Below are positions 13,241 through 23,000 of a DNA stretch of 64,000 nt, one piece after another (position 1 is the first letter of the stretch; every line of letters begins with the position of its first letter). The stretch is taken from positions 1,813,501 to 1,877,500 of the forward strand of contig CM044879.1 in assembly GCA_024500155.1 (NCBI GenBank), written 5' to 3'. Both the position numbers and the translations under genes were made by a program. Origin of the DNA: Chenopodium formosanum. Lineage: Eukaryota > Streptophyta > Magnoliopsida > Caryophyllales > Amaranthaceae. Below the pieces are notes generated by a model that worked only from the letters and a program-made list of their open reading frames with translations, did not search any database and was not told the DNA's origin.

Positions 13241-13475
13241 ATTAAGAATCTGTTCTGTTTACCTTATTTTTACTTATTTAAGATTTAATAAGTGCAAATA
13301 AGTTAAGTTAATTTCAATTCAGAAAAATAAATTCAGTTCGGAAATTAAAAATAAGTTTTGGTAAAGGTTAACTAATTTTAAATTATAACTAAAATATGTT
13401 CTGATAATTTCGGATAAGTTTAGTTAAGTTTAAATATATAAGTGAAAATCAAGTGAATTGAATACACCTTAATAT
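13241..13475. mobile_element. Possible MITE containing the left duplication breakpoint
   Basis: The stretch resembles the element at 40735-40925: both open with AATCTGTTCTGTTTACC or GATCTGTTTTGTTCAC, carry several AAGTTTAGTTAAGTT and ATAAGTT phrases, and end in GAATACACCTTA or GAGTACACCCTTA. The first base of the large direct duplication (13408) falls inside it, so the copy at 55202 has only its right part. Inverted ends are weak, hence the low confidence. Confidence 0.4.
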
Positions 13476-13714
13476 AGTTTGAGTTATTGCACCATTTCTA
13501 TATTAGCCCTAACTATACCGAAATATTAAGAATAAATAATATTAATAATGTGAAGTCTCTGCACAAATTTTAATTTCAATAATTTTTGTTAGTTTAATTT
13601 ATTAATAATTAACTTAACTATACAATATACTAAAATAAATGTTCTTGATAAAGTAATAATAACATGAAGTCTCTATATAAACTTATAATGTCAATATTTA
13701 GTTAGTTAAATAAT

Positions 13715-14839
13715 GGAAAATTTGTCAAAAATAACACCACCTTTGGGCGGTCTTCCAAGAATAGAACGACCTTTGGATTATTTCAAAATAACACCACCTT
13801 TGACTCATATCTTTCGTATATAGAACGTGACATGTTAGTAACCTGTTTAATAGGTTACCTAGGACACGTGTCAAACTGTCAGTGGTCAAATTTTTTTTTT
13901 TTTTTAAAAAAAACGTTAAATCTAAAAAAAACCTTAAAAATAAAAAAAGAAAACCCCCTACCCAACCCCACTAGCCCAACCACCACTCCTCCTCCACTAC
14001 CCGGTCCCCTTACCCCCACCGACGTCATCTCACCCCTTCCTCGCCATTGTCAGGCCTCCCCCCGACCCCTTTCTCGGCGTCCTACTAGCACCCCTTTTCC
14101 TTCACTCAAGCTCTCTCTTTTCGCATTGGTAAGTGTTTGATTGGGTTTCGAGGGTAGCTCGGCACGCCGTTTTACGGTGATAGCGATGAAGGGCGGTGAT
14201 TTCACGGCGGATTCGAAGGTGATGGGTGTGAAATTGTTAGCTTCCGGGGAGTTTGTGGTGGATGTGGAGGTTCGTAGGGGCTGAATCAGGATCGGGGAAG
14301 GGAGCTTTCAGGTGGCCGGGATGGTCTGGTGAGGGGTGGTGGTTCCCGACAAAGGAGACGGCCGGCGGGGTGGCGATGAAATGGGAAATGGGTCTGGCTG
14401 GGCGGCTGCTGGTGGAGATGAGGTTTTTCGAGGAGAGGGAGGGGGGTTTTAGGGTGGGGGAAGGTAGTTGAGGGGAGGGGCTAGTTAGGATGGGGTACCG
14501 CCGGCATCAGGTAAGTGATTTTGGCCGCCGGTGGTCGTGGTGGGGTTGCTTTTGGTGAGGGTGGGGTTTTTTTTTTATTTCAGTTTATTTTTTTAAAAAA
14601 AAAATTTTAAGTTTTGTTTTTTAAAATCATTATTATTAAAAAAAATATTAAAATAAAATACTTTTTTTTAACCAATCACACATGGACACATGTCAAATAT
14701 AACATGTAAAACAGGTTACAGGTTTTTTGTTCTATTTTTGGCAGATGTGCATCAAAGGTCGTTTTATTTTAAAATAATCAAAGCCCGTTCTATTTTTGGA
14801 AGACCAATGAAAGGTGGTATTATTTTTCACAAATTTTCC
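13715..14839. mobile_element. Mutator-like element (MULE) with long TIRs, copy A
   Basis: The ends are an inverted pair starting GGAAAATTTGT(C/G)AAAAATAA. Similarity runs inward for roughly 160 bp, to ACACGTGTC on the left near 13872 and its counterpart on the right near 14678. The element is flanked by a perfect 9-bp duplication, TTAAATAAT, at 13706-13714 and 14840-14848. Long TIRs and a 9-bp target duplication define Mutator-like elements. No transposase is visible. The core (about 13950-14560) is GC-rich, unlike its surroundings, and holds two good donor-like sites (CATTG/GTAAGTG near 14129 and CATCAG/GTAAGTG near 14511), which suggests captured gene sequence (Pack-MULE). The ORFs inside are not convincing genes. 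Confidence 0.9.
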
Positions 14840-14848
14840 TTAAATAAT

Positions 14849-15754
14849 TTTGTTGCATTATTTTTTTTTTTTTTTTGAAATAAAATTGATGTTTGATGCA
14901 TTATTATAAATTGAATGCCATGTTTTTTTTTTTGTTTGCTTTTTTTTTTTTTTTTAACCTTTTATATCTTTGTAATACGAAGTATATGGTATTTTAGGAA
15001 TTTTTTTATTTATTTATTTTTTTCTTTTATATATTTTTTTTTGGATACTCAAAATACTCATCATAATATAATATATGTATTGGTGTTCACATGCACCACA
15101 TACAAGTATATAATTAATAATCCATTCGTAGATTGTGGCTAACCCTTCAATAATCCGTCTTAATTATTATTTTAGTGTATATAAAAATTAATAAAGTTGA
15201 TTAGCCGTTGGCCCGTGGTTGCATGCATTAGGAGAAATATGTATTTATCCATATATATATAATTAATTCGTGTTTGAAGGAGTAAAACTATCCCCAATTA
15301 TGGGTCCTAAACTATAGTCAAAAGCTCAAAACTCTTTTTGCTCCCTCTTACGAATGTTGTCTTGCATAAACAGTCAAAATCTTCAAACCTTTTATTTTTT
15401 GTTTTTCCTCTCTTCAATCTTATTTCTTGTCAAAATTTCCTAAAATGCGACCATCACTTGGAAAATATTGTTGAATTTTCATTCAAGAAATCAAAATGCT
15501 CAAAATTAAAGTAATTATTAATGGACCAACATTCTTGTATCTATGTCTATATATACTTGATATATGCAAACATCCACATAATTAATTCATACGTAAAATC
15601 ATCATATCCTCAATAGACAACAAACTCACAAAACCAAATTGAAATTGTACAACTTAACTTTTGAAAAGGTGCAAATAAAGTACAAACTAGTACCACATTT
15701 AGAAAGAAAAAAAAAAAAATCCCCCCCTTGAAAAGAAACACTAGCTAATTAGCC
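14849..15754. other. Upstream region of the TIR-only gene
   Basis: AT-rich with several poly-T runs. A TATA-like TCTATATATAC lies at 15546-15556, about 200 bp before the ATG, and could serve the TIR gene. I see no gene. Confidence 0.5.
15546..15556 (+). promoter_or_regulatory. Candidate TATA box of TIR gene, copy A
   Basis: TCTATATATAC lies at a position that would give a leader of about 170 bases. The duplicate at 57337-57347 is identical. Position and sequence only; AT-rich DNA makes chance matches common. Confidence 0.4.
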
Positions 15755-16539
15755 ATGCAACGCTCAATGATATCAAAAAGCCTAGCCTCCTCAACTCAAA
15801 TCCTCCGTCCCTTAATTCGCGGTATTCCTCCATCAAACCCTAAACCACCCTGTGATATATTCATCAACCACCGAGGGGTTGACACGAAGAGGACAATAGC
15901 CGGTCTTCTGTATCAACATCTCTCAGGTCTTGGGTACCATCCTTTCTTAGATAGCAAGAGTATGAAACCCGGGGATAACCTATTTGAAAAGATTGACCCG
16001 GCAATCAAGATTTGTAGGGTTGGGGTTGCGGTTTTTTCCCCACGTTATTGTGAATCATACTTTTGTTTGCATGAACTTGCCTTAATGATGGAGTGCAAGA
16101 AGAAGGTGGTGCCCATATTTTGTGATGTGAAGCCGTCGGAGCTTCGAGTTAAGGATAATGGTAATTGTTCTACCAAGCAACTTGAGAGGTTTCATAGAAG
16201 TGTTGAAGATGCTAAAAACATTGTTGGTCTAACATTTGATACCTCAAATGGGTAAGCTATATTATTTTTTCTACATCTTTATTAGTTATTGAGTATATTA
16301 TAATAAAAATGAACCAAATTATTCAAGTGTAATAAATTGTGTAGACTAGTAATTCAAATAATAGAAATCTAACAATAGTTATGTTTGTCGTGTTTTTTTG
16401 CAGAGACTGGTCAGAATTTTTGACAAATGCAACTGAAACAATTCTTGGAAATTTGGTTGAAGCTGAAGAAGATGAGAAGTACTTAAAACATAATATTACC
16501 AATTATTATGAAGGAAATTTGGCCGAGAATTCTAACTAA
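15755..16539 (+). CDS. TIR-only protein, probable NAD-consuming enzyme (BdTIR-like), copy A
   Basis: Exons 15755-16251 and 16404-16539 join in phase (GT at 16252, AG at 16402-16403) into 210 residues. The TIR domain covers about residues 33-165: CDIFINHRGVDTKRT (strand A and the following loop), FLDSKSMKPGD, and VAVFSPRYCESYFCLHEL. E107 in the CLHEL motif matches the catalytic glutamate of plant TIR NADases. There is no NB-ARC or LRR after it; the short second exon (TNATETILGNL, ending AENSN) closes the protein. The NHRGVDTK form and small size fit the conserved TIR-only class annotated as 2'-cADPR synthase BdTIR-like, whose family role is to cleave NAD+ and make signalling nucleotides in immunity. 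Residues 1-32 are a less conserved leader. An identical coding copy is at 57546-58330. Activity is inferred, not shown. Confidence 0.9.
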
Positions 16540-17579
16540 TTAAATCAAAATCATTCTTTTATTCTTTCTAAAACTTTTCTTCACTTTTATTTTTCTTTGA
16601 GCATTGAAAAAATTCCTATATTTGTTGATTAATTTTGACATTATTAATAACGATTATGTCAAAATTTCTTTATTTCTTTGTAAATGTACTTTGTAAAGCT
16701 AACTCAAATTTTCAATTTTTAAAAATTAGTTAGGTTGATTTACTTCCAAAAGGACAAATACTTGTACTATATTGTTATTGCGGCTACTTTTGTTTGACGT
16801 TCTTGTAATTATCATAAACACTACTACAGTAGACTACTTTTTTTGTGTTTATGATCACTTAGATTCATCAAAATTTTATTTTATTTTATTTATTTATTTA
16901 TTTTATTTCATTTGATTGGCTCATGTGCCTCATTACTTGTAAATTGTAATAATGCGAAGATGTAAATGAAAATTGTGAGATTTGTATTGAGAATAATTGT
17001 ATAATTCGATTTGTCGTAATTAAAGTTTTCTTTTAATAATGTAATATTACATTATCTCCTCTATTATGATATGAGTAACACGATCACGAAATTCCGAATA
17101 TTGAAGTTGTGGATATATTGGTGTATGCAAGTACGATATTAGTTAACTATTTCGATGATCTAATTGTTATGATGTTTTGTAGTAAATTTTTTTACTGATT
17201 ATGTATTTTTTTTCTTTGTAAAATTAGCAATAACTTGATTCTTTATAAATGGTATGTAGTACTAAACAACAAAATGAAGAGAAAATTTTATTCGACACCA
17301 TTACTATGATGGGCCAAGGTCTATAAGTTCATTATTCATTCTAAATTGGTGTTATATTGAAGTAGTCACCTCTAAAAATCTTAATATTTCATAGGGTTAC
17401 TTAATTAGTATTAAGAGTTTTTTATTTTCAAACAAAAAGTTTCAAGTATTTGCCTTTGAAAGTCAATAAAAATAGTCAATGTACAATAGTTGTAACTAAG
17501 TTATGATGAGCAGGTTTTTTTTTATTTTTTAAATTTTTTTTTTTTTTTTTTTGTGTTAAGGGTCAATAATAAGTCATGC

Positions 17580-17581
<2 letters not shown>
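16540..17581. other. Downstream of TIR gene, no gene seen
   Basis: AT-rich sequence with repeated TTTATTTA near 16875-16905 and poly-T near 17518-17552. It probably holds the 3' end of the TIR-gene transcript. I see no other gene. Confidence 0.5.

Positions 17582-17660
<79 letters not shown>
17582..17660. repeat. (AT)n microsatellite, left flank of F element, copy A
   Basis: An uninterrupted AT dinucleotide run of about 79 bp. The A' copy is 6 bp shorter, consistent with replication slippage. Confidence 0.98.
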
Positions 17661-17664
<4 letters not shown>

Positions 17665-18345
17665 GAAGACTCTCGTGAGAATTTTTCTTATGTGAGAATT
17701 TTTCATATGTGAGAACACTCTTTATGTTCTAAATTTTTACTCGTATGTTCTAAATTTTAAATCTAATGTTCTAAATTTTTCCTTAGGTGTTCTAAATTAA
17801 ATCAAATGTTCTAATTTAGTACTCCCATGTTCTAAACCATAAATTAGTTAAGTTTGATGTCATAAATTTTAAATAACTTGTTCTAAAATTTTAACCTATA
17901 TGTTCTAAATTTTAAAACGTGTGTTCTATAATTTTTAATTATATATTCCAGATTTTAAAGCGTATGTTCTATTTTTTTTACTTGTATGTTCTAAATTCTT
18001 TACTCACACTTTCTATATTCTATATCAATTTGTTCTAAATTTTTATTCACATGTTCATAATCTTAAATCAGATGTTTTAAATTTTACTCATATGTTTAAA
18101 ATTTCATAAAACAAATTTTACAAATTTTTAATCACTTGTTCTAACTCTTAAATCAGATGTTCTAAACATATTACTCACACAAATGTTCTAAATTATTACT
18201 CATATGTTCAAAATTTTAACTTGAGTCACATGTTCTAAATTTTAACTCACATGTTCTAAATTTTTACTCACATGTTCTAAATTTTAAATCAGTTGTCATA
18301 TAAGTATGAATTCTCACATATGGACCTATTCTCACCGGATCCCTC

Positions 18346-18347
<2 letters not shown>
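17661..18347. mobile_element. F element: GTTCTAAA-repeat element set between two AT arrays, copy A
   Basis: The core is over twenty degenerate copies of a roughly 20-bp phrase, ATGTTCTAAATTTTTACTCA. The ends are imperfect inverted repeats: GGGGAAGACTCTCGTGAGAA on the left and GGGAGGGATCCGGTGAGAAT on the right strand. Further GTGAGAA words point inward on both sides. Both ends abut (AT)n directly. This is the layout of microsatellite-targeting small elements such as rice Micron, though I cannot assign it to that family. It has no coding capacity. Confidence 0.6.

Positions 18348-18425
<78 letters not shown>
18348..18425. repeat. (AT)n microsatellite, right flank of F element, copy A
   Basis: An uninterrupted AT run of about 78 bp. 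In A' the same array is 28 bp longer. Confidence 0.98.
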
Positions 18426-18427
<2 letters not shown>

Positions 18428-18819
18428 TTAGTTGTCATTATTAATGTGAAATGCCACATTAGCTCAAATAATTTTCTTACTTGATATTATACATACCTAA
18501 ACACTTCAAACAAACAATTTCTAGTTGTACATCCATTGCTATTTTTTTGCTCATTTAGCTGAATCATTTGTTTATTTTCAGAGCTAAATATGACGAAAAC
18601 TTATCTAAGCTAATATAGTAACGTGACATTTCAGATTAGTCACAATACAAAGACACCTTATTAAAACTGAAAATTTTAACACCCCCTCATGGTTCTCACC
18701 TCTATGCTTGTATAACTTAACCTTTTTTTTTATTTTGTTTTTTTTAACAAGGAGCAAGAATAGCACCAATTTTTGGATAATGCATTGTATATATTTATAA
18801 AAAAAAAGGTAAAATCCCA

Positions 18820-18830
18820 CTATATATATA
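18820..18830 (+). promoter_or_regulatory. TATA-like site upstream of the TIR pseudogene
   Basis: CTATATATATA lies about 70 bp before the old start codon, a normal position for a plant TATA box. The pseudogene may keep its promoter. The copy is at 60633-60643. Confidence 0.35.
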
Positions 18831-18896
18831 CTCCTGTCATTCTCACTAACTTTAGTCTAAACAGTACACCACAACAAATAACTAGGGTATAGAGCC

Positions 18897-19842
18897 ATGC
18901 AACGTTCATTTATCACGTACCAAAGGCCTAGCCTCGGCTAACAAAGTCCTCCGCCTTTCCGACCACCCTTCAACCCAAATACCACTCTACGACATGTTCA
19001 TCAACCATCGAGGGATTAATACAAAGAAGACCATCGCTAGTCTTTTGTATCATCATCTCACAGGTCTTGGGTACCACCCCTTTTTGATAGCAAGAGCATG
19101 AAACCCAGGGATAAGGTCTTTTAAAAAATCGACCCTGCAATCAAGGAATGCAGGGTTGGGGTCGAGATTTTCTCTGAAAATTATTGTAACTCTTATTTTT
19201 GCTTGCATGAACTTGCCTTGATGTTAGAGTGCAAGAAGAGAATTGTGCCCATCTTTTGTGATGTGAAGCCGGAAGCCATACGCACTCCAAATTATTATTG
19301 ATAATGGTACTTTACCTAGAAAAGATATTGAAAAGTTTGGTCTAGCTAATGAGGAGGTTAAATTCATTGTTGGGGTATCATATAACAATAAGATAAATAT
19401 TGGGTTAATCTTAAATTTTAAAAAAAAAAATTAATTAATTTATTTAAATTTATGATTCAATAATCTGATCTCATAATAATATAACGTTGATAAGTAATGT
19501 AATTACTTTATGTAGTTTGCGTTCCTTATCAACATTTATAAGAATTTTAATTAATTTTACACTCCATTTATATATAATTTGGAATATGTATTTATTTAAT
19601 TGTTAAAATTAATTAATCCAAAATCACTAATCAATTGTTATGCAATTATGGCATTCAAAAAAAAAAAAAAAAATTGTTATGCAATTATGAGCTCCATTGC
19701 ATGGATTTGGCCGGGCTTATGGCAGAGTCAGCAGAGGCAATTCTTCAAGCATTTCATGAGGATGAAAAAGATATGGAGTGCCTTAATTAAGCACAAAATT
19801 ACCAAATATTATGATGGGAATTCGGTTAAGGCTTCCATCTAA
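18897..19842 (+). pseudogene. Broken TIR-only paralogue, copy A
   Basis: This is a diverged relative of the gene at 15755. The first exon keeps the MQRS opening, INHRGINTKKT-like, SYFCLHELALM and VPIFCDVKPEA segments. The second exon matches around MAESAEAILQAFHEDEKDME and IKHKITKYYDGN, near 19715-19842. It is disabled: a frameshift near the start gives TAA at 18939-18941, a base is missing in the TTTTTGATAGC stretch near 19085, TAA replaces a glutamate codon at 19122-19124, and the second exon shifts frame at ECLN. The TIR catalytic block itself still reads well, so decay may be recent. The same lesions are in the A' copy, so they predate the duplication. Confidence 0.9.
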
Positions 19843-19851
19843 ACAGCCCGT

Positions 19852-20094
19852 CTTGTGTGTGGTCAGCCACACCGTGTGACCACTTATAAAATAACAAAGT
19901 AACCCATATAAAAATGACCAAGTAACCCCTGTAATACTAATTGAGTAACTCCTATAACACTATTGAGTAACCCCTATAACACTATTGAGTAACTCTATAG
20001 CACTGACGAAGTAACCCCTTTAACACTGATCAAGTATCCCATATTACACTAATAAAGTAACCCTTGCCACACGGTGTGGCCAGCCACATATAAG
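19852..20094. mobile_element. GTGTGGCC-type inverted-repeat element, member A
   Basis: The left end CTTGTGTGTGGTCAGCCACA and right-strand end CTTATATGTGGCTGGCCACA are inverted relatives, continuing with CCGTGTG on both sides. The core is degenerate copies of AGTAACCCCTATAACACTGA. The same ends and core recur at 30390, 35467 and 50066 in different sizes. It lies 9 bp past the pseudogene's stop. No coding capacity. Confidence 0.7.
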
Positions 20095-23000
20095 ACTTTG
20101 GGCCATCTAAATCGTACAAGTTGTAATTTATCGTTGTTAAACTTGTCTTAATTAATGTTTTCTTTTCGCCGTTTATAGGAAAATAAATAATAATCCTCTA
20201 GTTAGCTTATTAAGTTGGTGTCATTTCGTGTAGAACAATGTTGGCGGGAGTGTTATTACCTTGTGTAGACCTCCCCCGATTGTGTATTAATGTCGCTTTG
20301 TCTCTTGTTTAATGCATCAAATGTTTTCTCTTTCATTTAAAATCTTTTAGTTGTTAGAATGTTTTAATTTATGGTAATTAATTAATTAATTTTGTTTTGA
20401 AATTCATGAGAAAGAGGACTATATTCCCTTTGAATTGAACTTTGATATAAGCTATTTTAATCTTTATTTGAATAACAAAGAAAGCTTGACCACATAAAAG
20501 CACATATAGACGACAAATTATAACTGTTTCATTGTGAAACTAACTGGCATTAAGTGACCTGGTTAAGCCAGACAACTGAAATTTATATACTTGTATATGT
20601 TAGACATTCTACCTTTATTTTTTTCATATAAGACAATATACGTATTATTTTAAAATTTTAATTTAACTCCTTTCCACATTTCCTCTTGTTTTACACGCAA
20701 TTTGGGGGTGGTAACAATTTCTTCATTAATTGCATTTAGATTGGACTTCCAACAATGAACAGATTAAAGCTAGTCATATAACCCCTCCTCTTTAAACAAA
20801 TATACGTATTATTGGGCTTAAAAAATTGTATTTAATTAATTTTTTCATTTAGTTGCATTATTGGTTTCGTTCATCAATAGGTCTCCATTCTCTTTAAGAT
20901 AAATAATAAAGGATTATGATCTTCATAGTGCCTTTATAATTTCATACATGATTAAGTTACTTTGTGGTAAAATCCGTGACCTTAGTTTATTTTCTACCTT
21001 TTAGCCGGCCGATATATACAAAGTTACAAATTATTTAGAGTTGAACTTATTCAACTCAAACTAAACACATTATTAACTGCATAGTAACAATGATAAGATG
21101 ATCGTTAGTATGTACAAACCAATACATGCAACGAATATCATCCGATCCTTTCTATTAAAATTATTTTCTGATTAGTTACTGAAAATTTCGATAGCGTTCA
21201 TATTCCTTTATCTATTAATTAATTTGGGAATTGAAGAACATTTATTCAATCCAATTACATGCCTATAGGGGATTCTACCCTAAAATTAATTGGTGCTAAT
21301 TAATATATACCAAATTTCTCAAAAAAGAATTATAAAATAAAGCTCGTCTATTTTATACAGTAAGATGATAATACTCCTCTTTTTCTAATGTGGAACAATT
21401 CATTTAAATAGCAGTATAAAGGGTTTCAATAAAGTTTTTTCAATTAATCATGTATGAAGCGTATATACTTTGTATGTGAAAAAGGAGCAAAATAAGAGCC
21501 AATGTGCCATCAAGATAGAAATTTTTATTTTTTTTTAAAAAAAAAAATCATAACACTCTTACCACTTTATTAAAACAAAAAAAGGTTATCGGCATTTTGC
21601 CATTACCCCATTATGCATTCCAAATGTGATTCAAAAAGCATGATTAGCAAACAATAGAATTTGTTAGAATTACTTTTCAACACGTGACTATTTTGAATGA
21701 CAATTGGAGAAAACCTTTATACTCGTACTTGTCTGTTGTACATCATAATATAATACAGTCCCTCGGTTTTTATTTATTTGCAACAGACTACTTTAGCACA
21801 ACACACTTTCATGAAAATATTATACGGAGTATTAAATAAAGGTAAACGGATAAATTAATCAAACTTTTACCACCAATAAGAAAAAAAAGTGATACAGAGT
21901 AAGTAACTACGGTTAAAGATTATGGCTTAATTCGTCATTTACCTGGTCTAATCACTTTCTTAGATATATAACATCATCCATTATCTATGTATCCCTATGA
22001 AACAAAACTCAATTTGAATATCACCCCCTTTTATATCAATCAATCATCAATCATATAAAGTCACATCATTCATCAGCTAAGTTTATAATTATGAGAATTA
22101 TTGGGCTACTTGTTGGTCAAATCACTGAAATTTTCTAGGACTAATGTTCTGAATCTCAAATATTCTCAAGGTCTTCGAAAGTGCAAGAGAAATTACCACC
22201 TGCTTTCTGCATGTATTTGAACTTCTTCAAAAAGAATTCCTCAGTTTGGCAATTTTTTGGGTACTTAAAAGGGACATAAAGAGAGACAAATCTCACTTTT
22301 TCTCTAATACTAAGTTGCCCACCAACTTTGTCCCCTAAATTCTCTTCTTAACATCTCGGTGGGACTTTGATCCCGTAGAGATGCTAAAACTTTGTTTGGA
22401 TTAAGATTGATCCTTATCACGGAATATTATCTTCGTTTCATATTATTTATAAATATGGGTATTAATTTGTAAAATATAAAAAATATTCAAAGTTGTAAAT
22501 AATATGAAATGGAGATGATATATTGTAATGACTAGTTTTAACTTTAGATTTACTTTAGAAAGGATGGGGTCATAATGTCATATTGATATAATAGTATTCT
22601 ACGAATTAAACATTAAGATTCACTTATTTTAGTTCTTTTACATAGATTTTTACATATGGAAGTGAGGGATAGTTCAAATAGTCAGAGCTTCCCTCTCGAA
22701 TTAAGGAGATTTTGGGATCGATTCTCACCCCCGCGACCCCGCCCTTGTACCTCTTTAAACACTAAAAACATTAATGTCCCACATGGACTGATTTGGACTT
22801 GTATTGTGTATACGCACGAAAGAAATAGCCCATATTCAGTACTTATATGATTGGGCTACCTGGAGCGGCCCAGTTGTGTTAATTCTTATGTTCTATCAAT
22901 TTTTTTTTGAAAGCAATTTTTATGTTCTAATGTTCTATTATGATTGCAATATGTTTCATTTTCTTTTTCTTGGTTTTTTGTTTTTCAAAGAGTGTACAAG

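Larger units (their letters stand above)
13408..22187 (+). repeat. Large direct duplication, copy A
   Basis: This 8,780-bp block matches 55202-64000 in the same orientation. Differences I found by reading: a 3-bp AGT deletion in A' (near 13590), AT arrays shorter by 6 and longer by 28 bp in A', and G at 18295 against C at 60080. Elsewhere the parts I compared are identical. The match starts abruptly at TTTCGGATAAG and is still running at the window end. Confidence 0.97.

Noticed and set aside
13832..14471. ORFs inside the Mutator-like element (and copies at 55623 and 56044)
   Set aside because: Pro/Thr-rich or Gly/Trp-rich low-complexity frames of GC-rich cargo with no family motif.
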